From positions 5,642,001 to 5,706,000 of the forward strand of contig NZ_CP093313.1 of assembly GCF_025264625.1 (NCBI RefSeq): a DNA stretch of 64,000 nucleotides. The letters run 5' to 3'. Origin of the DNA: Occallatibacter riparius (lineage in GTDB: Bacteria; Acidobacteriota; Terriglobia; Terriglobales; Acidobacteriaceae). A program made the position numbers and the translations under genes. Numbering within the stretch: the stretch's first letter is position 1; each line of letters starts with the position of its first letter. Of the stretch, positions 51,522 through 63,863 are shown piece after piece. Under the pieces are notes generated by a model. It was not told the origin of the DNA, made no database searches, and was given only the letters and a program-made list of their open reading frames with translations.

Positions 51522-54500
51522 TCATGAGGTGGCCTCCGCCACCGTAGCGGGCCGCCTGTCGCGCGAACGCCCCAGCGTTCTCAGGCGCAGGCGATCCATC
51601 ATCAAATAAACCACCGGTGTGGTGTAAAGCGTAAGCAGCTGGCTTAGCAGCAGCCCGCCAACAATGGTGATGCCGAGCGGGCGGCGCAGTTCCGATCCTG
51701 TGCCGGATCCGAATGCCAACGGCAGCGCGCCCATGATCGCCGCCATGGTCGTCATCAGGATGGGGCGGAAGCGAAGCATGCAGGCCTCGAAGATTGACTC
51801 GTACGTGGTCTTGCCCTGCTCGCGTTCGGCCATCAAGGCAAAGTCAATCATCATGATGGCGTTCTTCTTCACAATGCCGATGAGCAGAATGATACCGATG
51901 ATCGAGATCACGTTGAGGTCCATGCCGAACAACATGAGCGCAAGCATCGCGCCGACGCTGGCCGATGGCAGTGTGGAGATGATGGTCAGCGGATGGATCA
52001 GGCTCTCGTAAAGAATGCCGAGCACAATGTAGACCGCGAGGAGTGCGGTGATGATCAGGTACTTCTCCGACGCCAGCGACTCTTGATAAGCCTGAGCCGT
52101 GCCTGAGAAGAAACCGTGCACGGTCGCCGGCACACCCAGATTCGCCTGCATCTCCTGTATCTCGCGCGTGGCATCGCTCAGTGCGTATCCACTCGACAAG
52201 TTGAACGATACCGTCACCGACGGGAACAGGCCCGTGTGATTCACTTGCAGCGGCGTCGTTCCGGTCTGTGGGTGCATGACGCTCAGCAGCGGAGACATAG
52301 CATTAGGCCCGCTGCGACCCGCAGCCGAGCCCGATGGAATATAGATCGTGTGCAGGCCCGATGGATCCTGCCAGAACTTCGGCGCGACCTCGAGCACCAC
52401 GTAATACTGATTGAGCTGCGTGTAGATCACCGAGACCTGCGACTGCCCAAATGCGCTGTAAAGCGAACGATCGAGCGACGACGCGGTCTGTCCCAGGCGC
52501 GCTGCCTGCGTGCGATCGAACGTGAGCATCTCGCGGAGGCCGCCGTTCTGCTGGTCGCTGTTCACGTCCTGCAGGCCCGGCAGCTTGCGCATGTTGGCCA
52601 TCAAAATCGGCCCCCAATGCGCCAGGTCAGACACGCTCTCGGTCTGGATTGTGTACTGGTATTGCGCATTACCGCCGCGACCGCCGATGCGCAGATCCTG
52701 AGCCGCCTGAAGAAACGCGGACGCAATCGGCAGACGGTTCATCTTGGGCCGCAACCGATTGATCACGTTCATTGCGTCCGTCTGTCGCACGTCGCAGCCT
52801 TTGTCAGCTTCCTTGCACGACTTGCCAAGCGGCTTAAGCGCCATGTAGATGAAGCCGCCGTTGCTCGACCCGCGCCCGCCTGAGTAGGCATTGACATGCG
52901 ACACCGCGGGATCGGCCTTGATGATGCCTACCAACTGCTGAATCGAGTAATTCATGAAGGGGAAGGACGCATCCTGTGGGCCCTGCACGCCACCCACGAG
53001 TGCTCCGGTATCCTGCTGCGGAAAGAATCCCTTGGGAATGCGAATGATGACCAGCACGTTCAGGGCAATCGTCAACGCCAACACAATCAGCACCAGCGAC
53101 GAATTGTCGAGCGCCCAGCGCAGCGACCCGCGATAGCCCGCCAGCAGTGTTGAGAACACCTTCTCGCTCGTTCGATAGAACCAGCCGTGCTCGTCGTCTT
53201 CCTCGTGCGCCTTGAGGATGTGCGCGCACATTGTCGGAGTGGTCGTAAGCGAAACGATCATCGAGATCACAATCGCTGTCGACAGCACAACTGCGAACTC
53301 CCGGAACAGCCGGCCCACAATGCCGCCCATCATGAGGATGGGAATGAACACCGCCACCAGCGACATGCTGATGGAGAAGACGGTGAAGCCAATCTCGCGC
53401 GCGCCGCGAAAGGTCGCAGCGAATGGCTCCATGCCGGCCTCGAGATGACGCGTGATGTTCTCCATCACCACGATCGCGTCGTCCACTACGAAGCCCGTCG
53501 CAACCGTGAGCGCCATCAGCGAGAGATTGTCGAGGCTGTAATCGAGCAGGTACATCACCGCGAAGGTGGCCACCAGCGAGACGGGCACGGCAACGCTCGG
53601 AATCAACGTCGCCCGCGGGCTCCTCAGGAAGAGGAACACCACTAGCACCACGAGGATGATGGACCCAATCAGCGTTGTCTCGACGGTGTGCACGGACGCA
53701 CGAATCGTCACGGTACGATCCATCACAAGCGTCGTCTTTATGCCCTGTGGCATCACCGCTTCAAGAAACGGCAACTGAGCCTTGATGCGATCAACCGTGT
53801 CAATGATGTTGGCTCCCGGCTGCCGGAAGATGATCACCGAAACGGACCTCACGCCATCGGTATAGCCCGCGGTGCGCAGGTCCTGTGCAGAATCGATTAC
53901 ATCGGCGACGTCCATCAGACGCACGGCTGCGCCATTCCGATACCCCACGATCAACGGCTTGTAATCTGCGGCATGCGATATCTGATCGTTGGTGATGATG
54001 TCCGCCGTGTACCTGCCGTCCGACAACTGACCGCGCGGGGAGTGCGCATTCTGCAGGCTCAGCACAGACTGCACGCTGCTCAGCGTGAGGCCGAAACTCT
54101 GCAGCTTCATCGGATCGACTTCCACGCGCACCGATGGAGTGGCGCCGCCGCCTGCGAACACCTGGCCCACGCCATTGATCTGCGACAGTTTCTGCGTCAG
54201 CACGGTCGATGCAAGGTCATAGACCTTCGTGACGTCGTACTTGTCTGATGTGAGCCCCAGGATCATGATCGGCGAATCGGCCGGATTAACCTTGCGATAC
54301 GACGGATTTGATGGAAGATTGGCCGGCAGATAGGTGCGCGCGGCATTGATGGCAGCCTGCACGTCGCGCGCTGCTCCATCGATGTTGCGACCCAAATCGA
54401 ACTGTAAGGTCACGCCGGTTGAGCCCAGCGAACTTGACGACGTCATCTCCGTCACGCCCGCGATGTGGCTGAACTGCCGCTCCAGCGGCGTTGCTACTGA

Positions 54501-54683
54501 CGCCGCCATGATCTCGGCACTCGCTCCCGGCAGACTCGCATTCACGCTGATGGTGGGAAAGTCCACCTGCGGCAGCGGTGACACCGGCAGAACCGTAAAC
54601 GCAATCGCTCCTGCAATCGCAAGCGCGATCGTGAGCAGCGTGGTCGCTACCGGACGCCGGATGAATGGAGTCGACAGACTCAT
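51522..54683 (-). CDS. mdtC: RND multidrug efflux pump subunit, MdtC-like
   Basis: 1053 residues, twelve transmembrane helices with two large periplasmic loops (after helices 1 and 7). Proton-relay motif '[20 protein letters not shown]' in helix 4, the N-terminal '[20 protein letters not shown]', and '[18 protein letters not shown]' near helix 11 are standard for HAE1-type pumps. With the upstream paralogue it probably forms a heterotrimer as in MdtBC. The start overlaps the end of mdtB (ATGA, 54680-54683). Substrates unknown. Confidence 0.92.
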   Translation of the reverse strand: MSLSTPFIRRPVATTLLTIALAIAGAIAFTVLPVSPLPQVDFPTISVNASLPGASAEIMAASVATPLERQFSHIAGVTEMTSSSSLGSTGVTLQFDLGRNIDGAARDVQAAINAARTYLPANLPSNPSYRKVNPADSPIMILGLTSDKYDVTKVYDLASTVLTQKLSQINGVGQVFAGGGATPSVRVEVDPMKLQSFGLTLSSVQSVLSLQNAHSPRGQLSDGRYTADIITNDQISHAADYKPLIVGYRNGAAVRLMDVADVIDSAQDLRTAGYTDGVRSVSVIIFRQPGANIIDTVDRIKAQLPFLEAVMPQGIKTTLVMDRTVTIRASVHTVETTLIGSIILVVLVVFLFLRSPRATLIPSVAVPVSLVATFAVMYLLDYSLDNLSLMALTVATGFVVDDAIVVMENITRHLEAGMEPFAATFRGAREIGFTVFSISMSLVAVFIPILMMGGIVGRLFREFAVVLSTAIVISMIVSLTTTPTMCAHILKAHEEDDEHGWFYRTSEKVFSTLLAGYRGSLRWALDNSSLVLIVLALTIALNVLVIIRIPKGFFPQQDTGALVGGVQGPQDASFPFMNYSIQQLVGIIKADPAVSHVNAYSGGRGSSNGGFIYMALKPLGKSCKEADKGCDVRQTDAMNVINRLRPKMNRLPIASAFLQAAQDLRIGGRGGNAQYQYTIQTESVSDLAHWGPILMANMRKLPGLQDVNSDQQNGGLREMLTFDRTQAARLGQTASSLDRSLYSAFGQSQVSVIYTQLNQYYVVLEVAPKFWQDPSGLHTIYIPSGSAAGRSGPNAMSPLLSVMHPQTGTTPLQVNHTGLFPSVTVSFNLSSGYALSDATREIQEMQANLGVPATVHGFFSGTAQAYQESLASEKYLIITALLAVYIVLGILYESLIHPLTIISTLPSASVGAMLALMLFGMDLNVISIIGIILLIGIVKKNAIMMIDFALMAEREQGKTTYESIFEACMLRFRPILMTTMAAIMGALPLAFGSGTGSELRRPLGITIVGGLLLSQLLTLYTTPVVYLMMDRLRLRTLGRSRDRRPATVAEATS

Positions 54684-57600
54684 GCAGGCTGCACTCCTGC
54701 GGGCGGCGGCTCATTGCGCGGAGCCGTATGCGAAGGCCTGCGGCCGGTGAGTCGCTGCCCCAGCGTGTCGAAGAAGATGTAGATCACCGGTGTGGTGTAG
54801 AGCGTGAGAATCTGGCTGAGCAGCAGGCCACCGACCATCGAAATACCGAGCGGCCGCCGCAACTCCGACCCAAGGCCAGAACCAAATGCGAGCGGGATCC
54901 CGCCGAGCAGTGCGGCCATCGTGGTCATCATGATGGGGCGGAAGCGCAGCAGGCTCGCTTCGTAAATCGCGTCGGTCGAATTCTTGCCACGCTCGCGTTC
55001 CGACTCCAGCGCAAAATCGACAATCATGATGCCGTTCTTCTTTACGATTCCGATGAGCAGGATGATGCCGATAATCGCGACCACGCTCAGGTCCTGCTTG
55101 AAAATCATGAGCGCAAGCAGAGCGCCGACACCCGCTGACGGCAGCGTGGAAAGAATCGTGATGGGATGAATGAAGCTCTCATACAGAACACCCAGCACGA
55201 TGTACACAGTCACCAAAGCGGCAAGAATCAAGATGGCTTCATTCGAGAGCGAATTTCGGAACGAAGCCGCGGTGCCCTGAAAATCCGCCTGAATGCTTAG
55301 CGGAAAGTCGAGATCATCCTTGACCTTGTCGATCTTGGTGATCGCGGTGCCCAGGGACGCATTCGGCGCCAGGTTGAACGACACCGTCACCGCCGGGAAC
55401 TGGCCCTGGTGATTGATCGACAACGCCTCGGTGGTCGCGCTCATGTGGGTGAACGCGCTCAACGGAATCGCCTTCGCGCCGACGGAGCTGGTAGCTGTGT
55501 TGGGTGTAGTTCCGGCAGTGAGTCCTCCGCTGGGAGATGATCCCGATGTCGAACTGGCTCCAGACAACACCGTAGCGGACTTGGTTAGCACATTGGCCGA
55601 AGGAGTGTACTTCACTGAAGTCGTCAGGGCGTTCGATCCGGCGGCTGCCGAGGCCGACGACGAAAACGACGTTGAAGCGCCCGCGCCGCTCGCACCTGCT
55701 GAAGCATTTGACTGGATGTACAGAGATCCCAGATTTCCTGGATTCTGCTGCCACTGAGGGGCCGTCTCAAGCACCACGTGATACTGGTTCAACTGCGTGT
55801 AAAGCGTGTTGATCTGCCGCTGACCGTATGCGTCATAGAGCGTGTTATCGATTGTCGTGGGCGCCACGCCTAGCCGCGACGCGGTCACACGGTCAATCAC
55901 CAGCGACACGGCGCGCGCACCCGTCTGCTGATCGGTGGCCACATCCTCCAGCTCAGGCACATCCTTCAGCTTCGCGACGAACTTATCAGTCCACTCGTTG
56001 AGTTCGTTGATGTCGGGATCTTCCAGCGTGTACTGATACTGCGTGCGGCTTACGCGGTCGTCGACCGTGATGTTCTGCACTGGCTGCATGTAGAGATGCA
56101 TTCCGGGAACATCGCCCAGATTATTCTGCAGGCGTCGAATCACATCGGCTGCGCTCAGATCACGCTGGTCCAGCGGCTTCAGGTTGATTGAAATGCGGCC
56201 GCTGTTTAGCGTCGTGTTCTGGCCGTCAGCGCCGATGAAGGACGACAGGCTCTCGACCGCGGGATCCTGCAGAATGATGCGCGCCAGCTCCTGCTGTTTC
56301 TCAGCCATCGCGGGATACGAGATTGACTGCGAGGCCTGCGAGATTCCCTGGATTACGCCCGTATCCTGCACGGGGAAAAATCCCTTGGGGATGATGACGT
56401 AAAGCACCACCGTCAGCACCAGCGTTCCCACCGCAACCAGAAGCGTGAGCGTCTGGAACCGCAGCACCACCTTCAACGTTCGCCCGTAGAACGCGATCAT
56501 GCGGTCGAACATGTTTTCAGACCAGCGATAGAACCGCGTCTGCTGATGCTCAGGGTCGTGACGCAAAATGCGCGCGCACATCATTGGCGTCAGCGTCAGC
56601 GACACCACCGCCGAGATGATGATGGTCACCGCCAGCGTGACTGCGAACTCCCGGAAGAGCCGCCCGACAACATCGCCCATGAACAGCAGCGGGATCAGCA
56701 CCGCAATCAGCGACACCGTCAACGACACGATGGTGAAGCCGATCTGCCCTGCGCCGGTCAGTGCCGCTTCCATCGGCGGCATGCCCTCTTCGAGATATCG
56801 CGAGATGTTCTCAATCATCACGATGGCGTCGTCGACTACGAACCCGGTAGAGATCGTCAGCGCCATGAGTGACAGGTTGTCGAGGCTGTAGCCGAGCAGG
56901 TACATCACGCCGAACGTGCCCACCAGCGACAGCGGAACGGCGACGCTGGGAATGATGGTTGCCGAAAGGCTGCGCAGAAACAGGAAGATCACCATCACCA
57001 CCAGTGCGATGGTCAGCATCAGCTCGAACTCCACGTCACTGACCGATGCCTGAATGCTGGTGGTCATGTCAGTCATCGTCGTGACGTGGATCGATGCCGG
57101 CAGGTTCGCCTCGAGCTGCGGCAGAATCTGCTGCACACGATGCACAACCGTGATCGTGTTGGCGCCAGGCTGCCGCTGAATATTCACGATGACCGCGGGC
57201 GTCAGGTTCCCGCCCATTCCCATCCACGCGGCCTGCCTTGAGTTCTCAACTCCGTTGAAGACGTTTGCGACGTCCTTCACAAAGATCGGCGCGCCATTGC
57301 TGTAGGCGACGACGACATTGTTGTAGCCCGAAGCCTCGGTGATCTGGTCGTTCGCGTCGATTTGGTAGTTCTGCCGCGGGCCATCGAAGTTGCCCTTTGC
57401 GGCATTCACACTCGCGCTCGTCAACGCTGTCCGAACGTCCTCAAGATTCAGTCCGTGCGCCGACAGCTTTGTCGGATTCACCTGGATGCGCACCGCGGGT
57501 TTTTGCCCGCCGCTGATGCTGACAAGGCCAACCCCGCTCAACTGCGAAATGCGCGGAGCCAGCCGCGTATCCACCAGGTCCTCCACCTGCGACAGCGGCA

Positions 57601-58045
57601 GCGAAGGCGATGAAATGGCGAGCGTCAATACCGGCGCGTCTGCCGGGTTCGTTTTGCTGTAAACAGGCGGCGTGGGCAGATCCGACGGCAGGAAGGTCTG
57701 CGCCGAATTCATCGACGATTGCACTTCCTGCTCGGCAACGTCGAGCCCGAGCGACAGGCTGAATTGCAGCACGATCACCGACACGCCGCCCGCGCTCGTC
57801 GACGTCATCTGGTTCAGCCCCTGCATCTGGCCGAACTGCCGCTCCAGCGGAGCCGTCACCGTCGTCGCCATCACATCAGGGCTCGCGCCGGGATAGAACG
57901 TGACTACCTGGATGGTGGGATAGTCAACTTCCGGCAACGCCGAGACCGGCAACTGCATGAATGACACAATGCCCACAAGCAGAATGGCGGCCATCAGCAA
58001 GGCAGTGGCAACCGGCCGCAGAATAAATGGCCGACTAGGATTCAT
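54680..58045 (-). CDS. mdtB: RND multidrug efflux pump subunit, MdtB-like, with Ser/Ala-rich insert
   Basis: 1121 residues, about 80 longer than typical MdtB. Twelve helices, proton-relay motif '[20 protein letters not shown]' (about 399-418), start '[20 protein letters not shown]'. The extra length is a low-complexity Ser/Ala/Gly/Thr insertion at about residues 780-858 ('[20 protein letters not shown]' and following; bases about 55472-55708), between a periplasmic strand 'SLYIQS' and 'IPLSAFTHM', where other members have only a few residues. This is in the second periplasmic loop, near the adaptor/duct docking region. Overlaps mdtA by four bases upstream and mdtC downstream. Confidence 0.92.
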   Translation of the reverse strand: MNPSRPFILRPVATALLMAAILLVGIVSFMQLPVSALPEVDYPTIQVVTFYPGASPDVMATTVTAPLERQFGQMQGLNQMTSTSAGGVSVIVLQFSLSLGLDVAEQEVQSSMNSAQTFLPSDLPTPPVYSKTNPADAPVLTLAISSPSLPLSQVEDLVDTRLAPRISQLSGVGLVSISGGQKPAVRIQVNPTKLSAHGLNLEDVRTALTSASVNAAKGNFDGPRQNYQIDANDQITEASGYNNVVVAYSNGAPIFVKDVANVFNGVENSRQAAWMGMGGNLTPAVIVNIQRQPGANTITVVHRVQQILPQLEANLPASIHVTTMTDMTTSIQASVSDVEFELMLTIALVVMVIFLFLRSLSATIIPSVAVPLSLVGTFGVMYLLGYSLDNLSLMALTISTGFVVDDAIVMIENISRYLEEGMPPMEAALTGAGQIGFTIVSLTVSLIAVLIPLLFMGDVVGRLFREFAVTLAVTIIISAVVSLTLTPMMCARILRHDPEHQQTRFYRWSENMFDRMIAFYGRTLKVVLRFQTLTLLVAVGTLVLTVVLYVIIPKGFFPVQDTGVIQGISQASQSISYPAMAEKQQELARIILQDPAVESLSSFIGADGQNTTLNSGRISINLKPLDQRDLSAADVIRRLQNNLGDVPGMHLYMQPVQNITVDDRVSRTQYQYTLEDPDINELNEWTDKFVAKLKDVPELEDVATDQQTGARAVSLVIDRVTASRLGVAPTTIDNTLYDAYGQRQINTLYTQLNQYHVVLETAPQWQQNPGNLGSLYIQSNASAGASGAGASTSFSSSASAAAGSNALTTSVKYTPSANVLTKSATVLSGASSTSGSSPSGGLTAGTTPNTATSSVGAKAIPLSAFTHMSATTEALSINHQGQFPAVTVSFNLAPNASLGTAITKIDKVKDDLDFPLSIQADFQGTAASFRNSLSNEAILILAALVTVYIVLGVLYESFIHPITILSTLPSAGVGALLALMIFKQDLSVVAIIGIILLIGIVKKNGIMIVDFALESERERGKNSTDAIYEASLLRFRPIMMTTMAALLGGIPLAFGSGLGSELRRPLGISMVGGLLLSQILTLYTTPVIYIFFDTLGQRLTGRRPSHTAPRNEPPPAGVQPA

Positions 58046-59316
58046 GGGGCAGAACTCGCGGCGGGTTCTGACGTGCTCGGAATTTTGACCTTGGAGCGCA
58101 TAATTTGCGAGCCGTTCTGCAACTTTTCGAAGCTGCTGTCGGCCACTTCGTCGCCGGCGTTGATTCCCTGCACCGCGGTATCGCCGTGGTCTGAAATGCC
58201 CGACTTCACCTGGTGCTGAACGGCCTTCTCGCCCTTCGGATCTTTCTCGATGAGATACACAAAATCCTGGCTCCCGTTGTGCTGAATGGCCGATGACGGA
58301 ACCAGGACTTGGTTATCCAGCGTCTTCACGAGCAGCCGCGTATTCACAAACTGATTCGGGAAGAGCGCATAGTCCCTGTTGTCGAACTCGGCGCGCAGCT
58401 TGACGGTGCCGGTCGTCGTATCGATCTGGTTGTCGATCGAGGTCAGCTTGCCGGTTGCAAGATGTCCAGACTGCGCGCGATCGAAAGCATCCACACGAAG
58501 CCCCTTGCTACCGCGCGTTTGCTGCAGCACCTGTGGCAGATTGTCCTGCGCAATGGTGAAGACCACCGTCGTCGGCTGCTCCTGCGTCACTACTACCAGC
58601 GTCGTTGTCGAATTTGCTGTGACTAGATTGCCCGGATCGACAAGCCGCAGGCCCACCTTGCCGTTGAGGGGCGAAACGATGTGGCAGTAGCTCAACTGCA
58701 CTTTCTGATACTCGACGTTGCCCTCGTCGTTCTTGACCAGACCCTCATTCTGCGCAACGATCTTTTCCTGGTCATCGAGGGTCTGCTTTGAGATCGCGTT
58801 TTTTGCCCACGCCAACTTGTAGCGCTCCAGGTCCATCTTCGCCTGCGCCAGCACATTCTGGTCGCGCTCCAACGTGCCCTCGGCTTGCTGCACCTGCGCC
58901 TGGAACGGCCGCGAGTCGATATCGATGAGCGGATCCCCCTGGTGCACAATCTGGCCTTCCTTGTAGTGGACGGCGGTGATTGTTCCTGTGACCTGCGCGT
59001 TGATGGATACCGTGTGCAGCGGGGTCACCGTGCCAATGGCGTCAACGTAAACACCCACGCTGCCGCTGTGCGCCGTGGCTGTGGTCACGGGTACGCTTCC
59101 GCCCATCATGCCGCGGCGCCCGCCGCCGCCCCCGCCGGGAGCGCCTGGACCGGCCGCCTGTCCTTTTTGTTCGTGGTGCAGCACCCAGTAGAAAAGAGCT
59201 GCAAAAGCCAGCAGCACCACCGCCCATATCCAGCGATGGCGGCGACGGCGCGGCGGCGGAGTTCCTATGGCAGAACGGTTTGGCAGGCCTTCATTTGAAG
59301 CAGATTGTGCGTCCAT
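58042..59316 (-). CDS. mdtA: RND membrane-fusion (periplasmic adaptor) protein, MdtA-like
   Basis: 424 residues from the ATG at 59316. N-terminal membrane anchor ('[20 protein letters not shown]'), a Gly-rich linker, lipoyl half-motifs ('[20 protein letters not shown]', '[17 protein letters not shown]'), a coiled-coil hairpin ('[20 protein letters not shown]'), then beta-barrel and membrane-proximal domains. It links the RND pumps to the outer-membrane duct. It is the first gene of the four-gene operon, overlapping mdtB by four bases. A TTG-initiated extension to 59400 is in frame but has no support. Confidence 0.93.
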   Translation of the reverse strand: MDAQSASNEGLPNRSAIGTPPPRRRRHRWIWAVVLLAFAALFYWVLHHEQKGQAAGPGAPGGGGGGRRGMMGGSVPVTTATAHSGSVGVYVDAIGTVTPLHTVSINAQVTGTITAVHYKEGQIVHQGDPLIDIDSRPFQAQVQQAEGTLERDQNVLAQAKMDLERYKLAWAKNAISKQTLDDQEKIVAQNEGLVKNDEGNVEYQKVQLSYCHIVSPLNGKVGLRLVDPGNLVTANSTTTLVVVTQEQPTTVVFTIAQDNLPQVLQQTRGSKGLRVDAFDRAQSGHLATGKLTSIDNQIDTTTGTVKLRAEFDNRDYALFPNQFVNTRLLVKTLDNQVLVPSSAIQHNGSQDFVYLIEKDPKGEKAVQHQVKSGISDHGDTAVQGINAGDEVADSSFEKLQNGSQIMRSKVKIPSTSEPAASSAP

Positions 59317-59592
59317 TTGTCTCGTTTGTCTTCTCGATGGAATCGTGGAGTTTTCTAGAGGCCACTCAGAGGCATCTGTTTGCGGATAAAACACTTCCAA
59401 ACCGCCAAGTTTAACATTCCGGCGATTCGTTCCGCTCAGGCTTCAAGCCTGCTCAAAGTCTTGAAAACCCAAGCCCTTCATCATTTTGGAGGCTGGAAAT
59501 CCCTTGTCTCTTGTGTGGACGTTGAAACCCAGGGGATAGTTGCAGTTTGAGGAAGTGAAACCCGGGCTGAGCGATCTCCCGGCGAGACTATT

Positions 59593-60606
59593 CTACGCAG
59601 CCGGCGTGATCCGCTGCACTTCCTCGGCCGGCTTTGTCTCCGCCTTCTCCCGCGCCAGCCTGGCCTCTACAGCTGCGGCCTCCAACTCGCTGTTGAACTC
59701 CGCTCCTAGCAGAAGCATCAGTCCCGTGATGTAAAACCACATCAGCAAAATGACAACCGCGCCGAGCGATCCGTAGGTTACCGAGTACGAATCGAAGAAG
59801 TGCAGGTACATGCGGAATCCCAGCGAAGCCAGCAGCCAACCCACGATTCCAAGCATGGCACCCGGCGTGATCCAATGCCACTGGCGCACGCGTAGATCGG
59901 GAGCCCAGTAGTAGACAGCTGCGAACGAGAGTGCCAGAAACGCCGCCGCCAGAATCCATCCGCAGATCCGTATGGCGAAGATGGTCGGGTAATTGAGAAT
60001 GTGACCGTGAAGATGGTGGCCAACCCATGCCGAGAGGAAATCGCCCGCGAACATCGAAGCCAGACAGAGAGTCACTGTGCAGATCAGCAGCATGGTGAGT
60101 CCTATCGCCTGGATACGCGCCTTGAGATACGAACGTCTTTCGGCAATCTTGTAGACCGCGTTCGTCGCGTCCTGCACTGCTGAGATACCGACGGAAGCGG
60201 ACCAGACCGCCGCCAGCAATCCCAACGTCAGCTTTCCGGTTGTCGCATGGATCGTCGTCTGGTTGAACGTCTTCATCACCATGCCGAGAGCCGACTGGGG
60301 TACAACCAGCGCCATGTATTCCAACAAGCGCCGGTAAATGTCAGTTCCGGAAAGAGCCATGAAACCGAGAATGGTTGTCGCGCAAATCAGGGCGGGAAAC
60401 AGCGCAAATAGAAAGTAGAAACCCAATTCCGCAGCGATCGAAAACAGGCGGTCCTGCAGCATCGCCTTCCACGTTCGCGTGGCGATATTCCGAATCGATA
60501 CATCGCGCAAGTCCCACAGGCTCTTGGCCGGAGACAGCGCTACGAGCTCCCAGATGTGTTTCTCGCGATGGTTCAGCTCGTCTTTTACGCCACCCGGAGT
60601 GGGCAT
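59593..60606 (-). CDS. YihY/BrkB-family membrane protein
   Basis: 337 residues with six transmembrane segments and the family motifs 'AAELGFYFLFALFPALICAT', 'WSASVGISAVQDATNAVYKI', 'WAPDLRVRQWHWITPGAMLG' and 'GSLGAVVILLMWFYITGLML' followed by 'LGAEFNSELE'. These inner-membrane proteins were once called ribonuclease BN; their transport or other role is not established. The C-terminal ~30 residues are charged and cytoplasmic. It stands between the RND operon and the outer-membrane assembly gene. Confidence 0.9.
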   Translation of the reverse strand: MPTPGGVKDELNHREKHIWELVALSPAKSLWDLRDVSIRNIATRTWKAMLQDRLFSIAAELGFYFLFALFPALICATTILGFMALSGTDIYRRLLEYMALVVPQSALGMVMKTFNQTTIHATTGKLTLGLLAAVWSASVGISAVQDATNAVYKIAERRSYLKARIQAIGLTMLLICTVTLCLASMFAGDFLSAWVGHHLHGHILNYPTIFAIRICGWILAAAFLALSFAAVYYWAPDLRVRQWHWITPGAMLGIVGWLLASLGFRMYLHFFDSYSVTYGSLGAVVILLMWFYITGLMLLLGAEFNSELEAAAVEARLAREKAETKPAEEVQRITPAA

Positions 60607-60776
60607 CTCGCACCTCAGACCGCGCCGCGGTACCCGTGCAGCTACACCGGTCGCACAGGTGTTGCGATGCCCCCAACGACCACATCGGTGGCTTCATCAA
60701 TTAATCTTGTAAAGAGCCGGAATTCACTTCTTCTGGTGCGGTCAACCCAGCCCTTTTCCCCAGCATCTACCTCGGG

Positions 60777-63700
60777 GTGGAACTACACGTTACCAGCTCC
60801 GCCGCTACCTTTCTGTATCAGCGCTCTACGGCGATTTCATTGAAGCACGCCTTCATATATAGCCTCGCTGCATTTGCCCTTGCAGTAGTAACCACCGGTG
60901 CGGTCGCCCAGCAGCCTGCGCCCTCGCAGGACCGTGCGAATCGATCCCTTCCCAAGACGACGCAAGCGGCCGAGCAGATGTTCGGCGCCTACGAAGGCCA
61001 GAACGTCGCGGCGATCGAGATTGCCGGCCAACCGGATGTGAAAACCGAGCAATATGAGCCTCTCTTCGCCCAGAAGGCAGGCCAGCCGTTCTCAAAGGAC
61101 CAGGTGAACCAGACCGCCGCGGCCATCAAGTCGCAGGGCAAATTTAGCGATGTGCGCATTCAGGTCGATCCCGATGCCAACGGCGTGCGCATCCTCTTCG
61201 TCCTTGAGCCCGCTGTCTACTTCGGTATCTACCAGTTCCCCGGCGCAACAATTTTTCCTTACTCACGCCTCATCCAGGTTGCGAACTACCCGACGGAAAC
61301 TCCCTACAGCGCCTCAGAGGTCGAGCGCGATCGACAGGCGCTCGTCACCTTCTTTCGCCAGCAGGGGTTCTTTCAGGTCGAAGTGAACCCTGAAGTCAAA
61401 GTTGAAACAACGCACGGCCTCGCGAACATCATCTTCACCACAAAGCTCGGCCGGCGCGCGAAGTTCGGCGATGTCTTTATCTCCGGCGGCCTACCAAATG
61501 ATGAGCAGCACAAGCTGGAAGAAAGTCTGAAGAGCCTGCTGGCCCGAGCACGCCAACAAGCCATACGTCCCGGCAAGACATATCACTTCTCGACTTTGAA
61601 TCGCGCCTCAACCTATCTTCAAACGCAATTGCAAAGCAAGGGCTTGCTTAGCGCGCAGGTTCAGGTTGCTGGCGCCGAATACCACGCCACCACTAACCGA
61701 GCAGACATTCACTTCACCGTGAACCCCGGACCGGAAACCAAAGTCGAGATCGACGGCGCACACCTGTGGAGCTGGGATAAGAAGAAGCTGCTGCCCATGT
61801 ACCAGGGCATCGGGGTCGACGAAGAAACCGTGCAGGAAGGTACGCGGGCCCTCACTTCCTATTTTCAGGACAAGGGCTACTTCGACGTGAAAGTCGAAGC
61901 GCAGATGGAAAAGCCTCAGGGTGACGACAAAGTCGTCTATCGCATCACGCGCGACAAGAAACACAAAGTCGAAGACATTAAGGTCACCGGCAATCAGCAG
62001 CTCAAGTCCGACCAGCTCACGCCGCACATTGCCGTTCAGAAAGAGCATTTGTTCTCGCGCGGCAAGTTCAGCCAGGAACTTCTCCGCAAAAGCGTTAACA
62101 ACCTTAAAGCGGTCTACAAGTCTGAAGGCTTCAGTTCCGTGCAGGTCGTGCCCACCGTGACCAACGAGGGTGGAGACGTGAACGTCTCCTTCGCCGTGAC
62201 AGAAGGCCCGCGCGACATCGTCGAATCCCTCCAAATCGAAGGCGCCGACACTTTCCCGGCTTCGCAATACGCACCCGGCGGCCTCAAGGTCGTTGCCGGC
62301 CAGCCCTACTCAAGCGCGCACGTCGTCGCAGACCGCACGCAGATCATGGTCAACTACCTCAAGTCCGGCTATCTCACTGCGAGCTTCCGCGAAACCGCCA
62401 CCGCAGTCTCAAAGAACGAGCCGCACCGCATCAACGTTGTCTACCACATCTATGAAGGCCCGCGCGTGCTCACCGGCGACGTCGTCACGCTCGGCCGCCA
62501 GCACACGCGCCAGACGATGATCAACGCTGACGTGTCCGACCTCAAGCCCGAACAGCCCCTCACCGAGACTTCCCTACTCGCCGCCGGCGCCAAGCTCTAC
62601 GAGCACACCGGCGTATTCGATTGGGCGGAGGTCGACCTCAAGCGTCCCATCACTACCCAGAACGTTGAAGACGTGCTGGTCAAATTGCATGAGGCGCCGC
62701 GCAACGAAATCCAGTACGGCTTCGGCTTTGAAGTCATCAATCGCGGCGGCAGCATCCCGAGCGGAACCGTGGCGCTGCCGAATCTGCCTCCGGTCGGACT
62801 CCCATCCGGATACAAAACCAGCCAGGCCACCTTCTATGGCCCGCGCGGGACGTTCCAGTACACGCGCAACAACATTCGCGGCAAAGCCGAGTCGCTTAAC
62901 CTGACCGCTTTCGGCGGACGGCTCGATCAGCGCGCGGCTCTCTACTACATCGATCCCACGCTCCGTTGGTCGAACTGGAAAGCGACCACCGGCCTCTCCT
63001 TCGAGACAAACCAGGAGAACCCCATCTACTCATCGCGCGAAGAGCTGGCCACGTTCCAGATGCAGAAACCAATCGACAGCGCCCTCAAGAACATCCTGTT
63101 CTTCCGCTACGGCTACAGCCACACCAGCATCACGCACGTGCTCATCGATGCGCTGGTGCCGGAGCGCGACCGCAACATTCGCCTCTCCACGCTGAGCGCA
63201 AATCTCACTCGCGACACGCGCGACAACCCTCTCGATGAACACCGCGGCGTGCTCGACTCTATCGAACTCGACTTCAACACCAGCAAGCTTGGTTCCAACG
63301 TTGATTTCGCAAAGCTCACAGGGCAGGCCGCCTGGTATCACGAGAAGTTCCACCACATCGTGTGGGCTGAAAGCGTTCGCATTGGACTCGCGCAGCCCTT
63401 CAGCAACAGCTTTGTGCCGCTTAGCCAGGCCTTCTTCACAGGCGGCGGCAGCACGTTGCGCGGTTTCCCGCTTGACGGCGCCGGTCCGCAGAACAGCGTG
63501 TGGATCTGCGTGAACGGACAGCCCGACTGCGCGCTCTCTGATCGCCAGCAGATTCGCGTGCCCGCCGGCGGCAATGAAGAACTGATCATCAACTCTGAAG
63601 CACGCATCCCGCTCCCCATCAAGCAGGGGCTCAGCATCGTGCCGTTCTACGACGGCGGCAACGTGTTTCCGCTCGTCGGCTTCCACGACTTCACGAAGCT

Positions 63701-63839
63701 ATACTCCAACAACGTCGGCGTCGGCCTGCGCTACGCCACGCCCATTGGCCCTGTCCGCATCGATGTCGGCCAGAACCTGAATCCCGTAAGCGGCATTAAG
63801 TCGACAAACTACTTCATCACCATCGGTCAGGCATTTTAG
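60777..63839 (+). CDS. BamA/TamA-family outer-membrane protein
   Basis: Up to 1020 residues. Signal peptide ('HAFIYSLAAFALAVVTTGAVAQQ'), then an unusually long series of POTRA-like domains (several alpha-beta units from about 70 to 640, e.g. 'VAAIEIAGQPDVKTEQYEPL' and 'VEDIKVTGNQQLKSDQLTPH'), and a C-terminal 16-strand barrel. The barrel has the loop-6 motif 'GGGSTLRGFPLDG' and ends in Phe ('NYFITIGQAF'), the beta-signal. It inserts or exports beta-barrel proteins at the outer membrane. The start is either the GTG at 60777 or a TTG at 60840 immediately before the signal peptide; neither has a strong ribosome-binding site. Confidence 0.9.
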   Translation: MELHVTSSAATFLYQRSTAISLKHAFIYSLAAFALAVVTTGAVAQQPAPSQDRANRSLPKTTQAAEQMFGAYEGQNVAAIEIAGQPDVKTEQYEPLFAQKAGQPFSKDQVNQTAAAIKSQGKFSDVRIQVDPDANGVRILFVLEPAVYFGIYQFPGATIFPYSRLIQVANYPTETPYSASEVERDRQALVTFFRQQGFFQVEVNPEVKVETTHGLANIIFTTKLGRRAKFGDVFISGGLPNDEQHKLEESLKSLLARARQQAIRPGKTYHFSTLNRASTYLQTQLQSKGLLSAQVQVAGAEYHATTNRADIHFTVNPGPETKVEIDGAHLWSWDKKKLLPMYQGIGVDEETVQEGTRALTSYFQDKGYFDVKVEAQMEKPQGDDKVVYRITRDKKHKVEDIKVTGNQQLKSDQLTPHIAVQKEHLFSRGKFSQELLRKSVNNLKAVYKSEGFSSVQVVPTVTNEGGDVNVSFAVTEGPRDIVESLQIEGADTFPASQYAPGGLKVVAGQPYSSAHVVADRTQIMVNYLKSGYLTASFRETATAVSKNEPHRINVVYHIYEGPRVLTGDVVTLGRQHTRQTMINADVSDLKPEQPLTETSLLAAGAKLYEHTGVFDWAEVDLKRPITTQNVEDVLVKLHEAPRNEIQYGFGFEVINRGGSIPSGTVALPNLPPVGLPSGYKTSQATFYGPRGTFQYTRNNIRGKAESLNLTAFGGRLDQRAALYYIDPTLRWSNWKATTGLSFETNQENPIYSSREELATFQMQKPIDSALKNILFFRYGYSHTSITHVLIDALVPERDRNIRLSTLSANLTRDTRDNPLDEHRGVLDSIELDFNTSKLGSNVDFAKLTGQAAWYHEKFHHIVWAESVRIGLAQPFSNSFVPLSQAFFTGGGSTLRGFPLDGAGPQNSVWICVNGQPDCALSDRQQIRVPAGGNEELIINSEARIPLPIKQGLSIVPFYDGGNVFPLVGFHDFTKLYSNNVGVGLRYATPIGPVRIDVGQNLNPVSGIKSTNYFITIGQAF

Positions 63840-63863
63840 CGACGGATTAAAGCGAGGATATAT

